Below are positions 39,076-50,754 of a stretch of DNA of 64,000 nucleotides, one piece after another (position 1 is the first letter of the stretch; each line of letters starts with the position of its first letter). The notes below the pieces were generated by a model, which was not told where the DNA came from, did no database searches, and saw nothing but the letters and a program-made list of their open reading frames with translations. A program made the position numbers and the translations under genes. The DNA is from Auanema rhodensis (Eukaryota > Nematoda > Chromadorea > Rhabditida > Rhabditidae), in NCBI GenBank assembly GCA_964057225.1, contig OZ059898.1, positions 4,774,001 through 4,838,000 of the forward strand. Reading direction: 5' to 3'.

Positions 39076-40186
39076 AAGATCAAAGAAAAAATGCATTGTT
39101 AAGCTATACAAAAATGAGAAGAGGGAGAAGGAGCAGACGCAAGCTCTTACAATCTTTTAGCAAACTGTCTTCCACAGTGTTTCTTTTCTGAAAAAAACTT
39201 TTCGAAGACGAAATCAGGCCTCTTTACATAAATTTCCAAAAACTGCGCATTTCCAATTTTTCACAACATCGTTCCACCTTCGAAATAAAACTAAGCAGAT
39301 CAACATATGGTTTCACCATGGAAAAAAGCTCAAAGTATTGTACAATTGAAGCGTAATATCGTTTCAATGCTTAAACATATAATACTCAAATTGAAATACT
39401 TCAAGACATATGTACAACTGCAATCAAGATGAGAAAAAAATTCTTGAATAAGAAAACATGAAAATTTCAAAATCTTGCAAAATAGCAGGTGGATTAAGCT
39501 GAACACAGAACATGAGATTAATTCAACAGAAATAGCTAATGGCAAAGTTTAAGAGCCACACATCATAACATAGCTGCACATTAAACAAACGTTTTAGGAG
39601 TAAATTGCAACTTTCAAATAATATAAATTGGATAAATTCCAATATCAGCTTTGTGAATAAGAAGAAACATTTTCCAATTGAAATTTTTCAGTTATCGTCA
39701 AAGCGAACCACAAGCAGCAACCCACCAAGAAGACCAGAAAACCAGCTATTTCAAATTATCAAGTCATCGGATAGCACATAGAAGCAGCTGGCATATGAAT
39801 GGGAGATTATTTAGTAGATAATCAAAACGGGGTAAAACATAGACCGCTCGTTTCGAGGACCCGAGATACGAAATCCCAAACAGGATTTTTAGCACCAAGA
39901 AGAAATTTTATGGAAACGCATTGACCTAGAATGTCGCGAACAGCCGCATTTGATTCATACGTAGATCAAAATGAATAAAATAATCGTTAAAGTACTTTCG
40001 TGATAGAGAACATTAAACGATGAATTCGTATTGTATATAAATTTAGTATATTTCATAAGAAAAAACAACAACGAAAATAACAACAAAGTTTCCAAACAAA
40101 AAATTAACAATTTCTGTGAATATGAGTCAAATTTGTGAATCAATATAACTTCCTTATTAGTAGATAAAGTTCTCAAAATTTGCAAA

Positions 40187-41162
40187 TTATATAACTCCCC
40201 ACAACTCTTCAATACCACTGGTGACTTTAGCACAGCAAAGAGCAGCACTAAGAGGATAATTACTGATCTTTAAATCTTGCTCAGTGTAATCGCAGACAAT
40301 CTAGAACAAATTCACTTAAATTAGATTAATGTTGATTATTACAAAGAAACATACCTTTCCCTTAGCTATTCCTCCAATTACTACGACAAATGGCTCTTCC
40401 ACCGTTGGATCCACTAACTTATTAGCTGGGATTATTTCAGGTGTATTAAAGGACATTAATACTTTCTTGCATCCAACAGGAAGATAGTTAGTAACTGGAT
40501 TTTTAATAACCTTTGTTAAAAATGACAAGTGTATTTAATAATAAGACAACAAGCTACCTTCAAGAGTCTCTGCGAACTTTCAGCAGCTCGTACAGATAAT
40601 TTATGCAAAAGTTGTACTAAAACTCTGGATTAAAATTTTTCTTTCCGAGGAATGATCTTACCCATAAGACCACAGAATCTATCGAATGTTCTTGGTATTC
40701 TGCATTGCGGATTAACTTCGACTAAAACATTTTTTTGAGTCCGGAAAAAGACCTAAACATTCAATTTAAGAAGAAGACAAACAAAAGTTTTCCCAACCTG
40801 TAACTTTCCAGCTCTGTTCAGAGGGCTATCAAGTAAATTCAATAGGCACTTAACAATTGATATAAACTACTAAGGAAAGAAAAAAAAATTACTTGATGAA
40901 GAATATCAGGTCTATATTCAGATGGGTCTTTCTTGTTTTTCTTCAAGAAAGTAGCGTGCTTCTCACTAGATAATATCACATAATCTTTTCCTAGCTAAAC
41001 GAAAATATAACTACAACACTTTCGCCAACAAAAACTAACCTTAGCAGTTTCTAAGCTACATCCCTCAAGAACAACGTACAAAACTTTTTTTTGTTCTACC
41101 GTCTCATCGGTTTTCATTCGCTTAGAATTGGGTGGTGCAACTGAGTCGTATTCCTCACTCAT
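40187..41162 (-). CDS. nep-1: EMG1/NEP1 18S rRNA pseudouridine N1-methyltransferase
   Basis: SPOUT-class methyltransferase that modifies a hypermodified pseudouridine of 18S rRNA and is needed for 40S assembly in the nucleolus. Exons: 41040-41162, 40893-40994, 40798-40848, 40662-40752, 40558-40616, 40355-40510, 40187-40300; 231 aa, close to the family length. Family blocks visible in order: VLYVVLEGCSLETAK near the N-terminus, YRPDILHQ, LLDSPLNRAG, VEVNPQCRIPRTFDRFCGLM, LLHKLSVRAA, NPVTNYLPVG and the C-terminal ISNYPLSAAL...WGVI. All phases close. The ATG is preceded directly by TTTTGTTAAG, an acceptor-like sequence. It lies 222 bases downstream of the orc-1 stop, same strand. Confidence 0.96.
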
Positions 41163-41384
41163 CTTAACAAAACAAAAAATATGATTTTTCCACTCAATTT
41201 CAATAATTACAGATTTAACTGATGAAAGAAACTATTGACTAATTAAAATAATTTATGAAAGTGAAAACTTTTCGGAATAAGATGCAGTAACCACATATTA
41301 GATATTCAAAGTATAATGACAAGTGTACCATGGTGAGTATCAGGTATTACACAAATATATACACAAAATATAATAAAACATTGT

Positions 41385-43810
41385 TCAAACTATATATGTT
41401 TTAGTTTCATTTCTGATTAAATCATCCGCTTGTTTAATAGCAAATTGAGCTTCACGAGTGTCCATACCAAGACTTATACGTCTTTTCATAAAGTTAGTAC
41501 CTGGTGATGCTTTGAGCAAATGACTACTGAACAGGTTTGATCATGATGATTAATAGATGCTAATTAGGAGTAAACATTACCTGCACATTCTGAGCAGTAT
41601 TGAATGAGCACCGATACTATGAAATGCTTCAATACTCTCTAAACTTCTACACATTGTGCAATATTCCTTATAGAGATCATAAAAAACCACTTCATCTAAG
41701 CCGGTAGTACCTAACTGAAGAAGAAAAAATGTTAAACGAACGATTTGAAAATCAAACCTTATTTACAACACATTTGAAAAGAATAAGAGCATGCCTAGGC
41801 AAGGCGCATACTAAGCCTACTCTTACAGTTGATGCCGCTTCTCTGCATGCATCCAATACCTGGAGGTATTACTTGTAATATACATTTAACGGATAAAATA
41901 TAAACAATTATTAAATTTAAAAGAATACTAACATGGGCAATTTCGACTTTGGTAGATGACTTCTCCATGGATATTTCAGTAGCTCTCCGAAGGATATCCA
42001 TGGCTTTTCGGAGATCGCCACTTACAGCAGCAATCTGCAATACTCAATTAATTTTATGCGCAATGCATTGCTGCAGATACCTTTTGTGAAGCAAGTTGTA
42101 CAGCCTCCCTAGCAACGACTTCTTCAGGAAAAACAGAGAGACGGTCCTTAATAATTTGAGAAATCTGATCGAAAGAGTACGGTTGAAACAGCATTCTATT
42201 AGCTCCCTATGTATTCGAATAAAAATAACAACCGTTATATATATATATATACCATTCTACTGTTAATTCGGTGGCTTAACATTCTCTCAGGAAAATCTAG
42301 AGTATTCGCAATTGCTAACACTGTGATTCTTGCTTCGTCCAACGTGGTCCAATTAAATACTTCATATACAATCTATGAAAAATAATATAGAACTTTAAGA
42401 CTTATTTAACTACTTCTTGCTTTTTTGTTACGAGTTGATCCAATTCATCAATCAACAATATAATAGGTAACCTATTTTTCTCAGCTACTTGGAACATGGC
42501 ATTCAATTTATTACTAGCTGAGCTAGGTGATATTTTTTTAGTATTTTTCGTTATTCTGAAACAAGTAACGTATAAAAAATAAGCCTGTAAGTCAAACCCA
42601 TTATATACTTGAACATATAACATTTTAGGCTCCATGAGCTCCATGGCATTTACATAAACTGAGATAAATTTTTTTCCTTCAGCTACCATTTTTTTTAACA
42701 CTGCCATTGTTGACGCAGTTTTACCGGTACCAGGTACACCACTGATATACATAACTTGACTGGTACCACGCTAAAACGGATAGGTTAATTAGAACAATTC
42801 ATGATAGAACTTACTGGAGATACAGCGTGACTTAAGAAATTATGAATTTGCTGAAATTCGCCTTCTCTGCATGGCATTCGTTCAGGAACTTCAGAAGTAT
42901 GCAGCAAATTTCTTAAATCAAACAGAGTCGTTGGCTCCTTTTTCTCCTTTTTACGTCCTTTTTTGGACCTGAAACAATTTCGTTATTTGATTAATTTAAT
43001 ACACTTTAGACAAACACTGTAGGTTTCTCAGAAACACTGTCGACTAGCTCAGCTTGATAAGGGGTGGAATTTGCGGGTACAACTTTGTACATACGAGTAT
43101 CTACTTTTTTTAGATGAAAACGTAACTTAAAAAAACAATTTTTTCTTTACGACAATCCCGGCTACCTCTTTTATCGGATTTTTATCAAGTTTTGAAGCAC
43201 CTACTATTGCATCATAAGGCTGATCTGAGCCGCTTACATTGCTGGAAAAAAATTGCGTTCTTTCTCTTATTTAATTGTACCTCTTAAATAAATTCCTAGT
43301 ACTATTTTTAGTTGTCCCCTTTTTAGCTTTTCCTGAGGATAACTTTGAGAACTGAAAATGTTAATCATTATATAAATTATATTTTGGTTTTTACATCATC
43401 GACAACTATATCAACAGTAGGATGCGCGTTTTCGTCTCCTGCTCCAGCTCTAGTACTGCGGGTCTAAAGCAAGATCAAATCGATGCACTTGCAATTTCAA
43501 CTGCAACCTACATTAAGCCTTCTACCAGATCTAGTTTTTGTAGCTGAACTATTAATCTATAATTTTTTCTTATTAATTTTATTATTAATATCAAATTACG
43601 TCAAGACAGGAGAGTCCTTTCGACAGTTCTTTGGAAGGGGTATCATCTGGCTTAACCGGTGAAGGTTTTTTATTAGGACTTGTGAAACCCAAACCCTGAA
43701 TAATTGAATTTCTAGTACTTGTAGTTTTGTCATTATATTACTTCATTTGTGTCCCCAGCACCTCTTCGTTTTCTTTCAGATCGTCGACACGCCATACTCC
43801 TCGTTGTCAT
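41385..43810 (-). CDS. orc-1: Origin recognition complex subunit 1 (ORC1)
   Basis: AAA+ ATPase of the origin recognition complex, which loads the replicative helicase with CDC6 and CDT1. Sixteen exons: 43742-43810, 43600-43695, 43512-43556, 43395-43463, 43281-43351, 43166-43241, 43016-43125, 42815-42968, 42598-42770, 42414-42555, 42253-42372, 42081-42206, 41933-42034, 41758-41859, 41581-41714, 41385-41526; 576 aa with consistent phases. Walker A GVPGTGKT is at 241-248, Walker B ILLIDELD at 320-327, and a sensor-like LAIANTLDFPERM follows. AAA lid and winged-helix regions come after that. The N-terminal 190 residues are basic and Ser/Thr-rich with no visible BAH domain. CDC6 is the main alternative, but the ERMPCRE and TKKQE-IVYEVFNW blocks fit ORC1. 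Confidence 0.93.
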
Positions 43811-44625
43811 CTTAACATGATGATTAGTTGTTCTTTGAGTTTCTCATAAACACAAAATATCAAATATGATGAGCTAGGATCAAAAATCCAAAAGTAAAAA
43901 CACAGTATTGAATCAATATTCATTGAATACGATTCATGGCAGAAATACAACTTGTAGAACAACAACAATGAAAACAGGGAAAAATGCGGAGCACGCGAGG
44001 GGCAAGACACATGGCCAGCCAAAACGCGACCGCGGGTCCAAAAAAAAAGACCCTTATTATTATGCCAAAAAGGCAACCGAGATGGGAAGGGACAACCATT
44101 TTTTACATGAACTTAATTACACAGGGTTGAACATGACAAGTTGATGTGGAAACTGCCTAAACGGAAAACAACTTCGCTGATCAAAGCAAAAATACAATGG
44201 GATGGAAAACGAAGTTCAAAAACCGCGCAGATGGTAGTAAACCTGATAAAATCATGATCCAACTAGTGCATCACTAGTAGGACTAGTCAATGAAACACCT
44301 TTCTTTGACTACACGTGTAAAAGCCCGTAAAAACAACAATAGTGGACAAGTCACTATGAACTATACGCTCTCGTTATTTCTAGAGACATTGGAAGAGCAT
44401 GTACAATATACAAAGACAAACTCCTGAACAGCTAAAAATGAAAACATGCCAATAGATTTGATTTTCAGAAGAGAAATGCGGATAAAAACTGGTCTATAAA
44501 ATTAATTAATGATTACAATATTCGGTGAAGCCGGCCACAAAACTGAGATCATTACCAGCTTTTTAAATAACATTTCTAAAAAAAAGGTGAATAAAATATG
44601 TGCAAAAGAAAACATACATTTCAAT
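43811..44625. other. Intergenic, cgh-1 3' side and orc-1 upstream
   Basis: 815 bases between the cgh-1 stop and orc-1 start, both minus strand. It should hold the cgh-1 3' UTR and the orc-1 promoter. A purine-rich, GC-richer patch (about 43975-44045) stands out. Short frames on both strands are unsupported. Confidence 0.6.
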
Positions 44626-46272
44626 TTAAGGCATTTTGATGTCATCGTCATCAACCAATTGATGGTCGGCAACATACAACTTTGGATCAACAGATTTTGG
44701 AATAGGCTCAATGCGAGTGCGGAGCTCTTGTTCAATACGGCGAAGAGTGTGGCGATCCTCATAAGTGATGAGGTTGATAGCAACTCCCAAATGTCCAAAA
44801 CGTCCAGAACTGAAAAATGCAAAACTTGATGCAATGACCCCATTTTAAAACTAACCGTCCGATTCTGTGAAGATAAGTCTCAGCATTTCTGGGGAAATCG
44901 AAGTTGATAACAACGTTAACAGCTTGGATATCAATACCTGAAGAAAATATAATTTAAAAAAAAAAAAAAACAATTATCTACCTCTGGTAAGCAAATCAGA
45001 ACAAACAAGGTTACGACAATTTCCTTGACGGAAGTCGTGGAAGACACGGTTACGATGATTTTGAGCCATTTTGGAGTGAATATAGTAGCAGGAATATCCA
45101 ATTTCGGTAATCTTTTTGGCGAGAAGCTCTACTCTTTGAGTAGAGTTACAGAAAATAATAGATTGATTGATTTGAAGCTATATATAAACTAATTAAAAAG
45201 TATATGATAAAATAGAAACCTTTCTGAACAAAGTGTTGAGACAGTGAACTTTTTGCTTTTCTTGTACATAAGCGTAGTATTGGGTGACTCCAATAAGAGT
45301 GAGTTCCTACAGATCACAGAAATACAAATATATAAATAATTTTAAAGAAACCTCCATCAAGTTAATCTCGTAAGGCTTTCTCATGTGTTTTTTCATGAAC
45401 TCTGTGACAGTCATGGGGAAGGTTGCAGAGTAAAGCATAATCTGGCGCTCCTTTGGAAGGAAAGAGATCATACGGTCAAGAATACCCTGCATAAATCAAT
45501 TATTATCAAAAAAAAGGTCAAAAGTCTAACCTGGAAATCCTGAGAAAGAAGCTTATCAGCTTCATCAAGAACCAAGGTCTTACATTTTGTTACATCAGCA
45601 ACGCTTTTCTCCATAAGATCCAAAATTCTACCAGGAGTGGCAATAACAAGATGAACAGGTCCATTCAAACGCATAATGTCATCACGAAGATCAGTACCAC
45701 CAGTGGTGACCATAATCTTAAATTGAAAAATTTAAATAGAATATTTTTAAAATTAAAATAATTACCTTAAGCTTCAAATGCTTAGATAACTCAACGCAGA
45801 TCTGAGATGTTTGAAGAGCAAGTTCTCTTGTTGGTACAATAATCAAAGCTTGGATCTTATTAATAGAAGGTTCAATCTTTTCAATAACTGGGATACAATA
45901 AGCTCCAGTTTTACCAGTACCGTTCTTAGCACGAGCCAAGATGTCTTGTCCTGAAAATTCACAATCATTAGCAAAATATTTTTATGATTTTATACCGGAG
46001 AGGGCAACACCAATTGATGCTTCTTGAATTGGACTAGGCTTCTCCCACCCTTTCTCAAAGATTCCCATCAATAAATCACGGCTGAGACAGAAGTCTTCAA
46101 ATTCAACACCTTTTGTATCAGTTACATCCTAAACCAATGAATAATTTTTCAACTATCTCATAAAGCAACATACAGCAGTCTTGAAACGTCTGTCCTTATC
46201 TGGGATGTTAAGATTAGCTTTCCAGTTCTCCTCATTGTTTACGGAGGATTTCGTATCAGTAGCAACGCTCAT
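44626..46272 (-). CDS. cgh-1: DDX6-family DEAD-box RNA helicase CGH-1
   Basis: Cytoplasmic helicase of P-bodies and germ granules that represses and stores mRNA and promotes decapping. Exons: 46174-46272, 45996-46128, 45766-45950, 45531-45716, 45352-45486, 45220-45306, 44982-45177, 44856-44937, 44626-44809; 428 aa, near the size of C. elegans CGH-1 and human DDX6. Motif I AKNGTGKT is at 85-92, DEAD at 190-193, SAT at 221-223, and motif VI HRIGRSGR at 364-371. [20 protein letters not shown] is the DDX6-type Q-motif flank. The tail is short and acidic with no long extension. A TTTTCAG acceptor-like site lies about 30 bases upstream of the ATG. Confidence 0.97.
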
Positions 46273-46860
46273 TTTGATAGTTTCAGTCTATTCCAAGCAC
46301 TGAAAATCCAATAAATAATATCGAAAAATAAAGAAAATAATGATATATATAGAGAACGCTAGGTTAATGGAACCTAATGGATGCTGCTGATTTGGTTATG
46401 GGCGGGATCTATTGACTACAATGAGGGCATAGGATACTCAGGCAAAGCAGGGCGCTATGTGCTGGGGCGCGAAAATCAAATTATCGTTCTAGTCCATCGT
46501 TTTGACAGAAAATATCGCGGTATTTTAAAAACTAGAGAGATTATAAAAGATCGAAATTAAAGTACAATGTTTGAAATACAATAATTATAAAAAAATAATT
46601 TTCGAACTGTTTAATCAAATAATATGTTTTAATCATATAAATAAATGAAAGAAGGACTTTAACGACCATTAAGTGTGTATAAAACATTGATAATTCTTTA
46701 CCAACTAATATAAATTGAAACCCCGAATAGTTATCGACAACAAACCTTGAAATTTTTAATATTTTGTAACACGAACAATTTTTCAGAAATATAACAATAA
46801 CAGAGAAAGAAAAATATAACAACGAATTCATAACAACTAACAAAACAATTTTTGATTTCT
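46273..46860. other. Intergenic between nop14 stop and cgh-1 start
   Basis: 588 bases with the nop14 3' UTR and the cgh-1 5' flank. A GC-richer stretch with GGGCGGG at about 46400 is the likeliest cgh-1 promoter element. No gene seen. Confidence 0.6.
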
Positions 46861-49506
46861 TTAAAATTTTTTCTTCTTTTTGGGTGCATTTTCCCACTTT
46901 TCTCGATTCCAATCGGCTTGTTGGGTTTGTAATCCTTGCAATAGCCTTTTCGTTTTCTGTTTTCGATCTTTGTCTTTCTCATATGTATCTTTCCGTTGTT
47001 TTCTAAAATATTACACTGAATTAAAGCAAATCTTCTGTAAAGTTTACCGTCCAAGATAAACTGCATCTTTCCGTAACTCCTTGACAGCACCACGCATTTC
47101 TCTCTTGTAAACATGCTGTAACTTTCTTTTCTCATTTTTGTCATTTGACCGTTTAGGTCTTTCTGGATCAAAGTCCCATTCATATTCTGGCTCGAGCATT
47201 TTAAGCATGCTGAAAATATATTTATTATGCTGGAATGAAATATGTAAGGTATACCTTTTTTCTGTTTTAACGTTGCTCAGCTGAGTCAATCTACTACGAG
47301 ATTTGCATTCAGCTTCCATAGATTTGATAAGAATTTCAATCTCTTCTGATAAAGAAGTAGGCAAGTTTTCCACAGGAATTCTTTTTAAAATATTCAAGAT
47401 GGGGCTGCAAAAAACAAAGTAACAAAAAGAAAGTAGGAACATACCTGAAGATAACTTGGAATGAATGCTCATGAACAGCGTATAATATACGATATTTCTG
47501 AATGATGCCAATTGCACTTCTCAAAACCCTACATCGGTTTAGTGAATTATCTTCTAACAGGCTTTCTGAACTTTTTCCTTGATTATAGATTTCTCCCAAA
47601 GCGATAGGTTGAATATCAGTATTTTTATCCATAGGCTAAGAGAAAATAAGTAAATTAATGTAAACAGTTTTAACGAACTTCAGAAATATATAGAATTTCT
47701 CTATGAGGAAGAGATATTGGGAAAACATTCGATGGGCTTCGCTCAGATTCATCATGTTTAACAGCTAGCAATAAAGTTCCTTGTAAGAAAGCAATAGCCT
47801 CGGGAATATAGCTAAAAGTGAAATGTTTATAATTATAATTTTAAAGACAGTGCTAATACCGTTTGCTCTCTTCAACAAAATCTCCAAGAACGGTTACCAA
47901 CATTATTTGTCGAGCTAAAATTGATAAACTCGAAATCAAAACATTGGATAATGTTAAGCAAGCCAACGTAAAGCTAGGAGTGCACACTGGGTGCCATCTA
48001 TCACTAGCTGGATACAACGAAGATACCATCCTATACATTGAATAATAGAGAATAAAAAAATTAACAGAAATACCTCATAAGTGCTACAACACCAAAAGAA
48101 GGGGGACCTTGCCTGTCTTTTTCACTTCTTAACTTCCAGTGTTGTCTTATTAGAGCACGAACACACCGAACACCATAATCTATGTCATACTGAATATTGT
48201 TTATTATAGAGAAACATTTCGATTATAAAAAATACCTTCATCAGACGGTAAAGAACATTAATCAACACTCCCACGACCGTTAGGTTTTCCTTTGTAATCT
48301 CTTGATTTATAGTAACATCATCAAAATATCTCAAGATCAATAAAAAAAGCTTGGCAAGAAGTTTTTTGTTTCCTTCTTTCAATCCAGGGTGATGGCATTT
48401 AATCAATCTGGATGTTTTTCATTATAAAATAATCATAAGCTTGTAAAACTGTCTGACTTACCTTTCAAAAACGGTATTAAGGTCTGATAGATATTTTTTG
48501 ATGAAGGCAGATAACTCTTTCAAGTTTTTGGGCATATCAAACACAAAGGGAATAGAAGTATTAGTCCCCGTTTTAAGTAATACTTGATCTACAACAGAAA
48601 TACTAAACTTATACAATGCTAAAAAAAAACCTAAGTTGGCTCTCATTCCTTTTTTTGAAATAGGTGTTTCATTATCCTCCTCCTCATCTTCTTCCTCCCC
48701 CTCCTCTTCATCTTCATCTTCGTCTTCTTCATCCATGAGATCATCAAGTTCTTCTTCGTTATCTTCTTCATCATCTTCATCTGATAACTCATCATCCGAA
48801 TCAATTGCTACTTTTGTAATAGAAGCTTTTTCCACCTGTTCAAAACAATAGGTGAGGAGTCCAATAAATATGATAGAATCACCTTATTTTTTCCAATGAG
48901 TTCTCCTTTGCTATCAAAGCGAACAACAAAACTTTTTTTATCCTTTTTCGACGAGACAAGCTCACCAACATCTATATCAGCAGAAATATGGGTGTTTTTG
49001 TTCTTCTGGAAGTTATAGATGAGGTTGATATATTTTCAAAACCAATACCTCCGTATTCATTCTGGCAATACGTTGATTTTCTAAATCTTCCAAGTTGCTC
49101 ATTTCTTCTGCAGCCAATTCTTCTTCGGTTTTCAATCTTTCTGCTGGGGTTGCTCTAGCATCAGAATCCAATTTTAAAGTGAAAGCCTTAATTTCCAGAA
49201 ATAGTACCATTCAAAGTAAATTTACATACTAGTGTATCATAATCATCCTTTTCACTTTTTTCATTCTTAGTAGCGCCAACCGGCCTGAATGTTTTCTGCA
49301 TTTTCCCTAATAATTGAGTGAACTTTTGATCGAGATTATCCGTAATATTTTCCTAAACAATCGAATGTTAAAAGTATAAAACAAAAAATATCACAATTTC
49401 ATCTTTAGCCATAGCTTTTTCTTGTCGAGCCTGTTTAGTCTTGGCAATTAATTCAGCGATAGCATCTTTTCTAAACACGAGGAAAAGGTAAAACATCTAT
49501 GTATCA

Positions 49507-49565
<59 letters not shown>

Positions 49566-50351
49566 TTGTTATACCTTGATTTCCTCCCAGTCTCATCTGT
49601 ACCACTTCCAAAATGAGCTGCAGTGACCTGAAAATAATATACTGGTATTTCTTTCTAGACTATAATTTTTACAATATCTGCTCCGAGATTTCCAGCACCA
49701 TCGTCTTCATCATCAGACATAATAGTTTTATCATACTTTTGAATGTCTGTTAAGGCTTTTCCACCATGAGTAAGCAGGTCTTAATACAGTAGTTTATAGT
49801 TAACTAACAACAAAATATATTACCGATATCATCGTCATCAACTAAATTGAATTTGCTAACTTTCTTGAAATTTTTTAAACGCTCAGCTGTGAAACTAAAA
49901 TAAGTCTGTGAATATGACAAATTCACAATATATTATACACATCTACACAGTTACTATTTTAAAAAATCTTACCGAAGCGAAGCCTTTTCCTCTTCTGTTA
50001 TATTCTCATCTTTAGCTCCAATTCGCTTATCAACAACCTATAAAATATATTTGTTATTTTGAAAAACATAGTAATTAATTTACCTTATTTGTTTTTCCAA
50101 ATTGCTGATACTCAGCTCCTAGAGTTTGTTCTCTGAAAGCAAATGCCTTTTTCTTAGATAAACCAGGGCGACCGCCTTCATTCTTGTTTTTTTTCTTTCC
50201 CAGAACCTAAAAATGTCAATTTAATTCTAAAACTTAGAACATTTTAACTTACATTGTGCTTTACTTTATTAAACTTTAACTCGAAGGGGTTAACCTTCTG
50301 CTCATTTTTTGATTTTGAGCTTCCTCCCTTTTTTTTATTTGAGATTACCAT
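46861..50351 (-). CDS. nop14: NOP14 nucleolar 40S assembly factor
   Basis: Nucleolar SSU-processome protein needed for 18S rRNA maturation. Nineteen exons: 50253-50351, 50084-50206, 49973-50037, 49824-49894, 49673-49779, 49575-49627, 49395-49470, 49230-49352, 49049-49186, 48883-49005, 48462-48835, 48236-48407, 48074-48189, 47860-48030, 47679-47811, 47445-47635, 47255-47404, 47048-47209, 46861-47002; 862 aa (human about 857). Family blocks include NPFELKFNK near the N-terminus, DDDDIDLLTHGGKAL, RLKTEEELAAEE, and a C-terminal KREMRGAVKELRKDAVYL followed by a lysine-rich end. An acidic run covers about residues 338-381. The donor at 49394 (GTGATA) is weak. TTTTCAG ends two bases before the ATG. 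It faces the next gene head to head. Confidence 0.93.
49471..49574. repeat. (TA)n microsatellite filling a nop14 intron
   Basis: About 25 TA units (roughly 49507-49560) make up half of a 104-base intron. Most other introns of this gene are 40-65 bases. Confidence 0.85.
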
Positions 50352-50754
50352 ATCTGAAAACTAATTAGTATTACATTATACTCGAAAAATTCAAAATATA
50401 GCAATATAAAATTATAATTATGTTAACCTAATCAGTATAGCTTAAAAAAATTAAAATATATTCCTCTTCGGTTCCTTTTATACATTATCGCTGACTTACC
50501 GTAATCGAGAAAACCATTCGTAAAAATTCTAAGCTTTATATTCAAATATACAAATGACAAGAGTTGTCTTACGTACTTGTAGCTTTATGAAAGTTTAATA
50601 GTAAATTCATCTTATGTATATTCTTCTTATTGTGCAATAGTAAAGTTTATCATTTTGTTTCATAATTTTTTGAAGTTTTATAAGTTAACAAACAATGAAT
50701 CACTTTGTTTCAGTTGTTATACGCTGTGTAGTTTATTTCAATTAGAACTTAGCA
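50352..50754. promoter_or_regulatory. Shared divergent promoter region, nop14 and NIP45-like gene
   Basis: Only 403 bases separate the two start codons, which point away from each other. TTTGTTTCAG at about 50703-50712 looks like a splice acceptor for the plus-strand transcript. No clear TATA box was seen for either gene. Confidence 0.5.

Larger units (their letters stand above)
34872..40186. other. 5.3-kb region without recognised gene, upstream of cnt-2
   Basis: No coding exon supported on either strand. It lies between the distal cnt-2 start and the emg1 stop. Minus-strand reading frames of 60-111 codons (for example 37122-37457) are T-rich and hydrophobic, as expected by chance from A-rich plus-strand DNA. 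A GC-richer island at about 38500-38660 is the best promoter candidate. A 10-bp perfect hairpin lies at 39052-39075. Confidence 0.6.

Noticed and set aside
43908..44144. Lys-rich plus-strand frame between cgh-1 and orc-1
   Set aside because: Opposite to both flanking genes in a purine-rich patch, no recognisable features.
48636..48851. Serine-rich plus-strand frame
   Set aside because: It is the antisense of the acidic GAA/GAT run of nop14.
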